A stretch of DNA of 64,000 bases from positions 7,074,501-7,138,500 of the forward strand of contig NZ_CP044543.1 of NCBI RefSeq assembly GCF_008932115.1, given 5' to 3'. Made by a program: the position numbers and the translations under genes. Positions 48,419 through 57,588 of this stretch are shown here, one piece after another; positions within the stretch are counted from its first letter, which is position 1; every line of letters starts with the position of its first letter. The notes below the pieces were generated by a model. It did no database searches. It worked only from the letters and a program-made list of their open reading frames with translations, and had not been told where the DNA came from. This DNA comes from Bradyrhizobium betae (GTDB lineage: Bacteria; Pseudomonadota; Alphaproteobacteria; Rhizobiales; Xanthobacteraceae).

Positions 48419-50239
48419 ATGAGTACCGCCACGACCGACATGCCCAAGTCAGGCAACAAGTCCGAGACGAAGTTCGACGCGGAAGCCTTCGCGATGAATG
48501 TCGCGCGGGCGATGGAGAGCGGCGGCAAGGCGCTCGCCGCCTACCTGAAGCCGCGCGAAAGCGGCGAGGTGAAGGACCGTCCGCCGGCCGAGCTGACCGA
48601 GGTCGTGAAGACCTTCACGTCCGTCGCCGAATACTGGCTGTCGGATACCTCGCGCTCGTCCGATCTCCAGACCAAGCTCGCCAAGGACTATCTCGACCTC
48701 TGGGGCTCGGCGGCGCGCCGCATGGCCGGTCAGGACGCCGCACCTGCGATCGCGGCCTCGCCGCGCGACAAGCGCTTTGCCGATCCGGAATGGAAGTCGA
48801 ACCAATTCTTCGATTTCGTGATGCAGCTCTATCTGCTCACGACCAAATGGGCGCAGGAGCTGGTACGCGACGCCGACGGGCTCGATCCGCAGACCCGCCG
48901 CAAGGCGGAGTTCTACATGCAGCAGCTCACCAACGCGCTGTCGCCTTCCAACTTCGTGCTGACCAACCCGGAAGTGCTGCGCGAGACGATGGCGAGCAGC
49001 GGCGAGAATCTGGCGCGCGGCCTGAAGATGCTGGCCGAGGACATCGCCGCCGGCAACGGCATGTTGAAGATCCGCCAGTCCGATCCGGACAATCTCGTCG
49101 TCGGCGTCAACATGGCGACGACGCCCGGCAAGGTGATCTACCAGAACGAGATGATGCAGCTGATCCAGTACTCTCCGACCACGGAGACGGTGCTGCGCAC
49201 CCCGCTGCTGATCGTGCCGCCCTGGATCAACAAGTTCTACATCCTCGATCTCAAGCCGGAAAAATCCTACATCAAGTGGTGTGTCGACCAGGGCATCACC
49301 GTGTTCGTGATATCATGGGTCAATCCCGACAAGCGGCTCGGCAACAAGAGCTGGGAAGACTACATGAAGGAAGGCCCCCTCACGGCGATGGACGTGATCG
49401 AGAAGATCACCGGCGAGATGAAGGTGCACACCGCCGGTTATTGCGTCGGCGGCACGATGCTCGCGACCACGCTGGCCTGGCTCGCCGAGAAGCGCCGCCA
49501 GCGCGTGTCGTCCGCGACGTTCTTTGCAGCCCAGGTCGACTTCACCCATGCCGGCGACCTCCTCGTGTTCGTCGACGAGGAGCAGATCTCGTCCCTCGAG
49601 CAGGACATGAAGGCGGCCGGCGTGCTCGAAGGCTCCAAGATGGCGATGGCCTTCAACATGCTGCGCTCCAACGACCTGATCTGGTCCTACGTCGTCAGCA
49701 ACTATCTGAAGGGCAAGCAGCCGAGCGCGTTCGACCTGCTGCACTGGAACTCCGATGCGACGCGCATGACCGCGTCGAACCATTCCTATTATTTGCGCAA
49801 CTGCTATCTGGAGAACCGGCTGTCGACCGGCACCATGGTGCTCGACAACACCCTGCTCGACCTCTCCAAGGTCAAGGTTCCCGTCTACAACCTCGCCACC
49901 CGCGAGGACCACATCGCGCCGGCGGAGTCGGTGCTGTACGGTTCGCAGTTCTTCGGCGGCCCGGTGAAATTTGTGCTGTCCGGCTCGGGCCACATCGCCG
50001 GCGTCGTCAACCCGCCAGCCTCGAACAAATACCAGTACTGGACCAACGACAACATCAAGGATGTCAGCGTCGCCGAATGGCTGAAGGGCGCGGTGGAGCA
50101 CAAGGGCTCGTGGTGGCCGGACTGGCGCGAATGGCTGGGCGGGCTCGATCCCGAGGAAGTTCCGGCGCGCAGCGTCGGCAGCGACGCGCTGCCTCCGATC
50201 GAGGACGCACCCGGCAGCTATGTCAGGGTTCGCGCGTAG
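48419..50239 (+). CDS. phaC: Class I poly-beta-hydroxyalkanoate synthase
   Basis: A 606-residue enzyme that polymerises (R)-3-hydroxyacyl-CoA into storage polyester on the granule surface. The lipase-box-like motif is HTAGYCVGGTM, with the active cysteine at C342. The acid is in NLATREDHIAPAES and the catalytic His in SGSGHIAGVVNPP. The N-terminal domain (first 220 residues) is as in class I synthases. ATG 48419 is 30 bases after a weak promoter region. No phaR or phasin gene is adjacent. Confidence 0.95.
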   Translation: MSTATTDMPKSGNKSETKFDAEAFAMNVARAMESGGKALAAYLKPRESGEVKDRPPAELTEVVKTFTSVAEYWLSDTSRSSDLQTKLAKDYLDLWGSAARRMAGQDAAPAIAASPRDKRFADPEWKSNQFFDFVMQLYLLTTKWAQELVRDADGLDPQTRRKAEFYMQQLTNALSPSNFVLTNPEVLRETMASSGENLARGLKMLAEDIAAGNGMLKIRQSDPDNLVVGVNMATTPGKVIYQNEMMQLIQYSPTTETVLRTPLLIVPPWINKFYILDLKPEKSYIKWCVDQGITVFVISWVNPDKRLGNKSWEDYMKEGPLTAMDVIEKITGEMKVHTAGYCVGGTMLATTLAWLAEKRRQRVSSATFFAAQVDFTHAGDLLVFVDEEQISSLEQDMKAAGVLEGSKMAMAFNMLRSNDLIWSYVVSNYLKGKQPSAFDLLHWNSDATRMTASNHSYYLRNCYLENRLSTGTMVLDNTLLDLSKVKVPVYNLATREDHIAPAESVLYGSQFFGGPVKFVLSGSGHIAGVVNPPASNKYQYWTNDNIKDVSVAEWLKGAVEHKGSWWPDWREWLGGLDPEEVPARSVGSDALPPIEDAPGSYVRVRA

Positions 50240-50324
50240 CGGAAACTTCCTTGCGCATGGCGCAATCTCGCGCGCTTACGTATAAGCTCGCTTTCAGCAC
50301 GGCGACGACAGAGGGGACCGGACT

Positions 50325-50723
50325 ATGACGCGTGAATTGTTCTGGCTGACACTGACGGTGATCCTGACCGGAATCCTGTGGATTCCCTACACCATCAACC
50401 GCTGCCAGATTCGTGGTCTCAGTGGCGCGATGGCCAATCCCTCGCGTGGCGACAAGCCACAATCGGAGTGGGCGAACCGCCTGATGTTCGCGCATGACAA
50501 CGCGGTCGAGAACCTCGTGCTGTTCGCGCCGCTGGTCCTGATCCTGAACGCGATCGACTATTCGACGAAATGGACCGTGCTCGCCTGCGCCGTCTATTTC
50601 TGGTCGCGCGTCGCGCATCTGATCGTCTACGCGCTCGGGATTCCGGTGTTCCGGACGCTGGCTTTCACCGTCGGCTTCCTCGCCCAGGCGGTGCTGGCGC
50701 TGGCGATCTTCAAGGTGATGTAG
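50325..50723 (+). CDS. MAPEG-family membrane protein
   Basis: A 132-residue protein with four membrane helices and the MAPEG pattern: ELFWLTLTVILTGILWIPY, then RLMFAHDNAVENLVLFAPLV with the conserved A-H-x-N and E-N residues, and WSRVAHLIVYALGIPVFRT. Eukaryotic relatives are glutathione-dependent; bacterial ones have mostly unknown roles. ATG 50325. It converges on the methyltransferase gene with three bases between stops. Confidence 0.87.
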   Translation: MTRELFWLTLTVILTGILWIPYTINRCQIRGLSGAMANPSRGDKPQSEWANRLMFAHDNAVENLVLFAPLVLILNAIDYSTKWTVLACAVYFWSRVAHLIVYALGIPVFRTLAFTVGFLAQAVLALAIFKVM

Positions 50724-50726
50724 CGA

Positions 50727-51332
50727 TCAGGCCTTGCGCATGACGAGATTCAGCATGTTGGCTGGCGTCTCGTCGAAGCTCTGGATCACTGAGGTCTCGG
50801 ATGACAGCGTGATCCACGGACCTGCGCTGGCGTAGGTCGCATCCAACCACTCGGGCGACACATAGCTGTAGTAGCGCCCGAGGCTGTCGCGGCCGTCGTT
50901 CTCACCCATCTTGTAGCTGGCATAGAAGACGCCTGACGGCTTGAGGGCGCGATAAATCCGCGCCAGGATTCCCGCGAGCTCGTCGCGCGGCACGTGCAGC
51001 AGACAGGCGCTGGCCCAGACGCCATCATAGGCCTGCTCCGCGTCCAGCTGGTCGAACCGCATCGCTTCGACCGGATGACCGAGCCGCCGCGACGCGATCT
51101 CCGCCATTTCGGGCGAGCCATCGGTCGCACGCACCGAAAATCCTTCCGCCAGCATCACCGCCGAATGATTGCCGGCGCCGCAGCCGAGTTCGAGGATCGC
51201 GCCGCCCGGCGGCAGCAGGGCGAGAAAACCACGCAGCCGCGTCGAGGGCGCCTTCGCCCAGTCGGCGTAGGACTGGGCGTTGCTCCGATAGAATTGCAAG
51301 GTCGCTTCGTCCACCGCAGTACCTCGTGTCAT
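50727..51332 (-). CDS. Class I SAM-dependent methyltransferase
   Basis: A 201-residue protein with motif I in AILELGCGAGNHSAVMLAEG, motif II region VRATDGSPEMAEIASRRLG, and the acidic loop FDQLDAEQAYDGVWASACLL. These mark a UbiE/Tehb-like methyltransferase of unknown substrate. Its ATG overlaps the stop of argC as ATGA (51329-51332), so it is translationally coupled to arginine biosynthesis. Confidence 0.87.
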   Translation of the reverse strand: MTRGTAVDEATLQFYRSNAQSYADWAKAPSTRLRGFLALLPPGGAILELGCGAGNHSAVMLAEGFSVRATDGSPEMAEIASRRLGHPVEAMRFDQLDAEQAYDGVWASACLLHVPRDELAGILARIYRALKPSGVFYASYKMGENDGRDSLGRYYSYVSPEWLDATYASAGPWITLSSETSVIQSFDETPANMLNLVMRKA

Positions 51333-52375
51333 GGAAACAGCGCGATCTGCTCCAGCCCCGCCGTCTCGGGCAGCCCGAACATCAGGTTCATGTTTTGGAT
51401 CGCCTGCCCGGCCGAACCCTTCACCAGATTGTCGAGCGTGGAAATCACGATCGCCCGGTTCTTGATCCGGTCAGCGACGACGCCGATCTGCACGTAGTTG
51501 GAGCCGCGCACATTCTGGGTCTGCGGCAGCACGCCCTTCCTAGCGACATGCACGAAGGGCTCGTTGACATAAGCCTGCTCAAGCGCGGTTCGCAGATCGT
51601 CCGGCGTCGCGCCGTTGAGCTTGACGTAGGACGTGCACAGTTCGCCGCGCGCCATCGGAATCAGATGCGGCGTGAAGTTGATCGTCACCGCGGAACCGGC
51701 GGCGACGCCGATCTCCTGCTCGATCTCGGGCGCGTGCCGGTGGGTGCCAACCGAATAGGGCGACAGCCCCTCGCCCGCCTCGCTGAACAGCGTGTTCTGT
51801 TTCAGCCCGCGACCGGCGCCGGTGACGCCCGATTTCGCGTCGATGATGATGTCGTCGACGTCGATCAGTTTGGCTTTCGCAAGCGGCACCAGCGCGAGCA
51901 GCGCCGCCGTGGGATAGCAACCGGGACAGGCGACCAGCCGCGCCGAAATGATCTTCTCGCGATAGAACTCGGTCAGGCCATAGACCGCTTCGCCCTGCAG
52001 TTCGAGCGCCCGGTGCTCATGGCCGTACCATTGCGCATAGGTGTTCTTGTCCCGCAGCCTGAAATCGGCGGACATGTCGAGGACCTTGATTTTGGGATTT
52101 GCCTTGAGGACCGCGGCGATGATTTCCTGCGTGGTCCCGTGCGGGAGCCCGCAGAACACCGCATCGAGCTTGCTCCAGTCGACCTTTTCCCATTCCACGA
52201 GTTTGGGCAGGTCCAGCATGAAGAAATGCGGAAACACCTCGCCCATCGACTTGCCGGCGTGGGTGTTGGCGGTGAGTGCGATGATCTCGGCATTCGGATG
52301 CCGCGCCAACAGGCGCACCGCATCGGCGCCGGTGTAACCGGAGGCGCCGAGAATGCCGATCTTCTTCGAGCTCAT
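51329..52375 (-). CDS. argC: N-acetyl-gamma-glutamyl-phosphate reductase, type 1
   Basis: A 348-residue NADPH enzyme reducing N-acetylglutamyl phosphate in arginine synthesis. KKIGILGASGYTGADAVRLL is the dinucleotide-binding start. The catalytic Cys is C153 in ACPGCYPTA. The long form (about 345 residues) defines type 1. I start at ATG 52375, not the preceding GTG. It lies 100 bases after the second, frameshifted argC (type 2), so arginine synthesis probably runs through this gene. Confidence 0.93.
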   Translation of the reverse strand: MSSKKIGILGASGYTGADAVRLLARHPNAEIIALTANTHAGKSMGEVFPHFFMLDLPKLVEWEKVDWSKLDAVFCGLPHGTTQEIIAAVLKANPKIKVLDMSADFRLRDKNTYAQWYGHEHRALELQGEAVYGLTEFYREKIISARLVACPGCYPTAALLALVPLAKAKLIDVDDIIIDAKSGVTGAGRGLKQNTLFSEAGEGLSPYSVGTHRHAPEIEQEIGVAAGSAVTINFTPHLIPMARGELCTSYVKLNGATPDDLRTALEQAYVNEPFVHVARKGVLPQTQNVRGSNYVQIGVVADRIKNRAIVISTLDNLVKGSAGQAIQNMNLMFGLPETAGLEQIALFP

Positions 52376-52474
52376 CACGCGTACCTTTCAGGCGTCATTG
52401 ATCGTCTTGCCGGGGTCGATAGTTGCAGCGTCGCCTCGTCAAACGGATTGGCCACGCGAGCAACGCTTGATCGG

Positions 52475-53457
52475 CTACTTGTCGGCAAGGCCCAGCATCA
52501 GCCGCATGTTCTGCACGGCGGCACCCGAGGCGCCCTTGCCGAGATTGTCGAGCCGGGCGACCAGCACGGCCTGATGGTGCTTGTCGTTGGCAAAGACGTA
52601 GAGCTCGAGCATGTTGGTCTCGTTGAGCGCCTCCGGCTCGATCCGGCCGCCCTTCGACGCTTCGTTCTGGAGCGGCATCGCCGAGACGTATTTCGAGCCG
52701 GCGTAGCGTTTGGCCAGCGCAGCCTGAAGATCGGCACCATCAGGCTTGCCCGGCAGCGTGTCGAGCTGAAGCGGGATCGAGACCAGCATGCCCTGCCGGT
52801 AGTTGCCGACCGACGGGATGAAGATCGGCCGTCGCGTAAGGTTCGAATAGAGCTGCATCTCCGGCAGATGCTTGTGCTCGAAGCCGAGGCCGTAGAGCTC
52901 GAAGGACGGCGCGCTGCCATCTTCAAAGCTTGCGATCATCGACTTGCCGCCGCCGGAATAGCCGCTCACCGCGTTGACGGTGACGGGATATTCGGGGGCA
53001 GCAGACCCGCATCGACGATCGGCCGCAGCAATGCGATCGCGCCGGTCGGGTAGCAGCCGGGATTGGAAACCTTTTTCGCAGCCTTGATCTTGCCGGCCTG
53101 GTCCGGGGCCAGTTCGGGAAAGCCGTAGGCCCAGTCGGGCGCGACCCGGTAAGCGGTCGAGGCGTCCAGCACCTTCGGGCCAGAGGTGCCCATGCTGTCG
53201 ATCAGCGCGACCGTTTCCCTGGCGGCGTCATCCGGCAGGCAGAGGATGACGAGATCCACCTCCTCCATCAGCGCTTTCTTGGCCGCGGGATCCTTGCGCT
53301 TGTCGTCGGGAATCGTCCTCACCGCGACGTCACCCAGCAGCTTCAGCCGCTCGTTGATGCCGAGCCCGGTGGTGCCGGAGCCGCCATCGACGAAGACGGT
53401 TGCGGGCTTTTTGGCCGCGCCGGTGCCCGGGGCTTTGGTGGTCTCAGCAACGCTCAT
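52475..53457 (-). pseudogene. argC: Type 2 N-acetyl-gamma-glutamyl-phosphate reductase, frameshifted
   Basis: Two adjacent frames together encode a type 2 ArgC. The first (ATG 53457) starts [20 protein letters not shown], has the binding motif [12 protein letters not shown] and the catalytic Cys C135 in SNPGCYPTG, and stops at 52966 in PSPSTR. The second continues as [18 protein letters not shown] to 52475. One base is missing in a run of five G (52994-52998, C on the coding strand): with six, the reading becomes [19 protein letters not shown] and gives a 327-residue enzyme. The gene overlaps the stop of the PaiB-like gene upstream as ATGA. A sequencing error, a real mutation and slippage are all possible. 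Confidence 0.85.
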
Positions 53458-54122
53458 GGCGCGCTCCTTTCGAGCTTGTTGGTTTCGTCCTCGAAGGCCT
53501 CCGGCCTCACATCCTGCATCAATTGCGCTATTTCCCTGGCGTCGGCAGCGGGCTGTGCGCCGAGCGCGTTGGCAATTGCCGTGTAGTCGGCATCCGACTT
53601 GTGCTGGTTGAGCTTGAAGCTGCCTTCGACCTCTTCAACCGTCATGAGCAGACCCACGATCCCCTTCTTCAGCGTCTCGAGCCGGCCGGCCGTCATCTTG
53701 CCCGACGTCCACGGCTTCTTCGGCAGCAGCCAGTTCTCGAACTTGTCGCTGAGCGTGTCGATCTGAAGCACCAGCTCCTCGTCAGACAACAGGCGCACCG
53801 GTCCGGTCAGATGCACCGACTGATACAGCCAGGTCGGCACCTGATCCGGCGAGACGTACCAGTCCGGCGACACATAGGCATCGGGGCCGTTGATCGCGAG
53901 GAGCCAGGACGTCGCTCCGTCAGCCAGCTTTAGCAGCGGATTGTGACGGGCGACATGAAAGGCGGCTTGCGGCGTGCCGTCATCGGCATAGGTCAGGTAG
54001 AACGGCAGCGGCGAGGCGATGGGCTTGTGGCCGTCAAAGGCGCACATGGTGCCGAAGCCGCGCTCCGCGGCGAATTTCAGGCTCGCGGCGCGGTCCGGCT
54101 TGAAAAAGGGTGGCGTGTACAT
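53454..54122 (-). CDS. PaiB-family FMN-binding regulator
   Basis: A 222-residue protein starting [20 protein letters not shown], the fixed N-terminus of the PaiB family. The FMN/pyridoxamine-oxidase-like barrel region has [20 protein letters not shown] and the family's later [14 protein letters not shown] segment. In Bacillus, PaiB represses sporulation and protease genes. Here it overlaps the frameshifted argC by four bases and may be the first gene of the argC-methyltransferase run. Confidence 0.85.
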   Translation of the reverse strand: MYTPPFFKPDRAASLKFAAERGFGTMCAFDGHKPIASPLPFYLTYADDGTPQAAFHVARHNPLLKLADGATSWLLAINGPDAYVSPDWYVSPDQVPTWLYQSVHLTGPVRLLSDEELVLQIDTLSDKFENWLLPKKPWTSGKMTAGRLETLKKGIVGLLMTVEEVEGSFKLNQHKSDADYTAIANALGAQPAADAREIAQLMQDVRPEAFEDETNKLERSAP

Positions 54123-54347
54123 TGTGGTCTCCTGCTGGGCTCCTTGGGGGGCCGCCGGATCAGATCGCGCTGACAGGAGAGAGAATGCCGCGGATCGGAT
54201 CCAGCGGCAAAGACGATGATCTCAAACGCGATCGACCGCCCAAACCGCTAAAGAGCGGCGGCGGCGACGGGCGAACAGGATGGTCGCGGCGTTGATCATG
54301 GCGCGCGGCTATAAGGCCAGTCTCGGTTCCCGTCAAGGTTCAAGGCG

Positions 54348-54878
54348 TCAGACCAACCGCCAGATCCACTCCATGACCTTCGCGATCACGTCGCCGAACA
54401 GCAGCAGCGCCGCGGACCAGATCAGGGCCGAGATGAAGTTGGCGGCCTGGAACCGCCAATAGGGCATCTCGAAAATACCCGCGGCCAGCGGCACCGAGGC
54501 ACGCAACGGGCCGAAGAAGCGGCCGATGAAGATGCTGGGCACGCCCCAGTTGCGCACGAAGGCCTCGCCCCTCGGCAGGATTTCCGGATAGCGCGAGAGC
54601 GGCCACATCTGCGCAACCTTCTCCTTGTAGCGATAGCCGAACCAGTAGGAGACCCAGTCGCCGAGCGCAGCGCCAAGCCCGCCGGCAATCCAGACGGGAT
54701 AGAAGCTGATGCCGCTGACGCCGATCAGCGCGCCGATGGCGACCAGAGCCCCCCAGGCCGGGATCAGCAGCGAGATGAACGCCAGTGACTCCCCGAACGC
54801 CAGCAGGAACACGACCGGAGCCGCCCAAGCCTGGTGTGTACGCACGAAGTCGGCCAGCGCGTGCGCAAACTGCTCCAT
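54348..54878 (-). CDS. DedA-family membrane protein
   Basis: A 176-residue protein with four or five membrane or re-entrant segments and the DedA motifs FGESLAFISLLIPAWGALVA (the E and the proline kink) and SRYPEILPRGEAFVRNWGVP, then FIGRFFGPLRASVPLAAG (the conserved R-x-x-x-P-x-R). DedA proteins move lipid carriers such as undecaprenyl phosphate and support envelope stress resistance. ATG 54878. It stands alone, divergent from parE. Confidence 0.9.
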   Translation of the reverse strand: MEQFAHALADFVRTHQAWAAPVVFLLAFGESLAFISLLIPAWGALVAIGALIGVSGISFYPVWIAGGLGAALGDWVSYWFGYRYKEKVAQMWPLSRYPEILPRGEAFVRNWGVPSIFIGRFFGPLRASVPLAAGIFEMPYWRFQAANFISALIWSAALLLFGDVIAKVMEWIWRLV

Positions 54879-55148
54879 TCCAGATCGCCTTCCCGCCCCG
54901 TCACGGTCCCGTCAGATAAAAAGACTGGTAAGCCAAGGGCTTGTGTGACATCAAGTCACAAAGTCCGGCTCTGACCGGACCAAGGTGTCAAATTGCCGGG
55001 AATTGCCGGGCCTCCGGCGTAAAATCGCCGGCATTGCTCCCCAACCAGACCCGCCCGGCCGACCTGCGGTGACCTTTCCGGGCCAGCCGTGCCATAGTCG
55101 GCCCAACCGATTCGCCGCCTGGGCGGCCCTCAAAGCACATCAGAATAC

Positions 55149-57194
55149 ATGTCCAAGCAATTGAAGCCTAAAGCAAAAGACGATTTCTTCGGCGGCGACG
55201 AGCCGAAGGCCAAGGCACCTGCCAAGAGCGCTTCACGCGCGGGCGGCGCGGAAGCCGACTACACTGCGGCCGACATCGAAGTGCTCGAAGGCCTGGAACC
55301 GGTGCGGCGCCGGCCCGGCATGTATATCGGCGGCACCGACGAGAAGGCGCTGCATCACCTCTTCGCCGAAGTCATCGACAACTCGATGGACGAGGCGCTG
55401 GCGGGGCATGCGACCTTCATCGGGGTCGATCTGAGCGCGGACGGCTTCTTGACCGTCATCGACAACGGTCGCGGCATCCCGATCGACCCGCATCCGAAGT
55501 TCCCCAAGAAGTCGGCGCTCGAAGTCATCATGTGCACGCTGCATTCGGGCGGCAAGTTCGACAGCAAGGTCTACGAGACCTCCGGCGGCCTGCACGGCGT
55601 CGGCATCTCCGTGGTGAACGCCCTCTCCTCGCTGCTCGAGGTCGAGGTCGCGCGCAGCCAGAAGCTGTACCGGATGACGTTCGAGCGCGGCCACCCCAAG
55701 GGCAAGCTCGAGGATCTCGGCAAGGTCAACAACCGCCGCGGCACGCGCGTGCGCTTCAAGCCGGACACCGAGATCTTCGGCGCCAAGGCCGCGTTCAAGC
55801 CGCAGCGCCTGTTCAAGATGACGCGCTCGAAGGCGTATCTGTTCGGCGGCGTCGAGATCCGCTGGAACTGCGCGCCCGAGCTGCTCAAGGGCGTCGACGA
55901 CGTGCCGGCGGAAGCGACCTTCCACTTCCCGGGCGGCCTCAAGGATTATCTCGCCGCCGCGATCCATGCCGACACGCTGGTGCATCCCGACATCTTCTCC
56001 GGCAAGTCGGGGCGCAACGGCGCACATGGCGCCTGCGAATGGGCTGTGGCCTGGACCGCGGATGCCGACGGGTTTCTGTCCTCCTACACCAACACCGTGC
56101 CGACGCCCGATGGCGGCACGCATGAATCGGGCCTGCGCAGCGCGCTGTTGCGCGGCCTGAAGGATCACGCCGAGCGCGTCGGCCAGGGCAAGCGTGCCTC
56201 GTCCATCACGTCCGAAGACGTGATGGTCGGTGCCGCCGTGATGCTCTCGGTGTTCGTGCGCGAGCCTGAATTCCAGGGCCAGACCAAGGATCGTCTCGCC
56301 ACCGCCGAAGCACAGCGCATCGTCGAACAGGCGATGAAGGATCCGTTCGACCATTGGCTGTCGGGCAATCCGAACATGGCCAACAGGCTGCTCGACTTCG
56401 TGATCGACCGCGCCGAGGACCGGCTGCGCCGTCGCCAGGAAAAGGAGACCGCGCGCAAGACCGCCGGCAAGAAGCTGCGCCTGCCCGGCAAGCTCGCCGA
56501 TTGCACCGATGCCGGCACCGAAGGCTCCGAGCTCTTCATCGTCGAGGGTGACTCGGCCGGCGGCAGCGCCAAGCAGGCGCGCGACCGCAAGACGCAAGCG
56601 GTGCTGCCGCTGCGCGGCAAGATCCTCAACGTCGCCTCCGCCGGCAAGGACAAGCTTACGGCGAACGCCCAGCTGTCCGACCTCGTGCAGGCCATCGGCT
56701 GCGGCCAGCTCGCGCAATATCGCGAAGAGGATTTGCGCTATCAGCGCATCATCATCATGACCGACGCCGACGTCGACGGCGCCCACATCGCCTCGCTGCT
56801 GATCACCTTCTTCTACCGGCAGATGCCGCGGCTGATCGACGAGGGCCACCTCTTCCTCGCGGTGCCGCCGCTCTACAAGCTGACCGCCGGCACGAAATCG
56901 GTTTACGCGCGGGACGACAAGCACAAGGAAGAGCTGATCAAGAGCGCGTTCAACGCCAACGCCAAGGTCGAGGTGAACCGGTTCAAAGGCCTCGGCGAGA
57001 TGATGCCGGCGCAGCTCAAGGAAACCACCATGGATCCGGCCAAGCGGACCATGCTGAAGGTGGTCCTGCTCGCCGACGACCGCGATACCACCGCGGATTC
57101 AGTGGAGCGGTTGATGGGCACCAAGGCCGAGGCCCGCTTCGCCTTCATCACGGACAAGGCTGAATTCGCCAACGAGGAGCTGCTCGACGTCTGA
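55149..57194 (+). CDS. parE: DNA topoisomerase IV subunit B
   Basis: A 681-residue type IIA topoisomerase ATPase that decatenates sister chromosomes with ParC. GHKL ATPase motifs: FAEVIDNSMDEAL (N78), VIDNGRGIP, HSGGKFD and GGLHGVGISVVNALS. TOPRIM: IVEGDSAGGSAKQARDRKTQ and MTDADVDGAHI. ParE lacks the extra insertion of GyrB seen in some gamma-proteobacteria and is shorter (gyrB is about 800 residues), which favours parE. The first 45 residues are a lysine-rich extension. A terminator follows at 57212 and a decayed duplicate of its 3' end at 57297. Confidence 0.92.
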   Translation: MSKQLKPKAKDDFFGGDEPKAKAPAKSASRAGGAEADYTAADIEVLEGLEPVRRRPGMYIGGTDEKALHHLFAEVIDNSMDEALAGHATFIGVDLSADGFLTVIDNGRGIPIDPHPKFPKKSALEVIMCTLHSGGKFDSKVYETSGGLHGVGISVVNALSSLLEVEVARSQKLYRMTFERGHPKGKLEDLGKVNNRRGTRVRFKPDTEIFGAKAAFKPQRLFKMTRSKAYLFGGVEIRWNCAPELLKGVDDVPAEATFHFPGGLKDYLAAAIHADTLVHPDIFSGKSGRNGAHGACEWAVAWTADADGFLSSYTNTVPTPDGGTHESGLRSALLRGLKDHAERVGQGKRASSITSEDVMVGAAVMLSVFVREPEFQGQTKDRLATAEAQRIVEQAMKDPFDHWLSGNPNMANRLLDFVIDRAEDRLRRRQEKETARKTAGKKLRLPGKLADCTDAGTEGSELFIVEGDSAGGSAKQARDRKTQAVLPLRGKILNVASAGKDKLTANAQLSDLVQAIGCGQLAQYREEDLRYQRIIIMTDADVDGAHIASLLITFFYRQMPRLIDEGHLFLAVPPLYKLTAGTKSVYARDDKHKEELIKSAFNANAKVEVNRFKGLGEMMPAQLKETTMDPAKRTMLKVVLLADDRDTTADSVERLMGTKAEARFAFITDKAEFANEELLDV

Positions 57195-57211
57195 CGTCGC
57201 GCGATCCTGTC

Positions 57212-57242
57212 AAAAGCCCCGGTCCAAGTCCGGGGCTTTTTC
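57212..57242 (+). terminator. parE terminator
   Basis: AAAAGCCCCGG pairs with CCGGGGCTTTT around a 7-base loop, followed by T. It lies 18 bases after the parE stop. Confidence 0.9.
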
Positions 57243-57296
57243 ATTTGTGAGACGATACTTCCCCTCGAATCACGCCACAGGCGGCGACTCGGCCAA

Positions 57297-57380
57297 CGAC
57301 TCACCGGCACCAAGGCTGAGGCAGAATTGCCTCTGTTTCGGACAAGGCCGGATTCCCTAACGAAAACCTACCGACTCCCG
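57297..57380 (+). pseudogene. Decayed duplicate of the parE 3' end
   Basis: The stretch CGGCACCAAGGCTGAGGCAG followed by a copy of GGACAAGGC and ATTCCCTAACGA lines up with the last 28 codons of parE (GCACCAAGGCCGAGGC... and GGACAAGGCTGAATTCGCCAACGA) at roughly two thirds identity over about 80 bases, with one base lost in the middle. Translated it still reads TGTKAEAEL against MGTKAEARF of parE. It lies about 100 bases beyond the real stop codon, after the terminator. Confidence 0.7.
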
Positions 57381-57588
57381 AACTTCCGTCACTCGCATAA
57401 AACTCTGTAATTACAGTACTTTTCAAGACTCTGGCGCCACTGGCCCTAACCCCGACCGGCCTGCGTTTTCCAGCGACTGTGCCTGTCCGGCAACAGCATT
57501 TCGACGGGAAACGTCTATAGTTCAGGCATCAGATGACACGAACTTCAGTGCGCTCGCGCTGCTACAGACCAAGGTTGGGGATTTTATC

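Noticed and set aside
48397..50328. A 643-codon plus-strand frame overlapping phaC in another frame
   Set aside because: PhaC has its catalytic triad in the chosen frame; the other frame gives Arg-rich sequence.
55233..56924. A 563-codon minus-strand frame opposite parE
   Set aside because: It lies wholly inside parE, lacks a start site and has the antisense residue composition.
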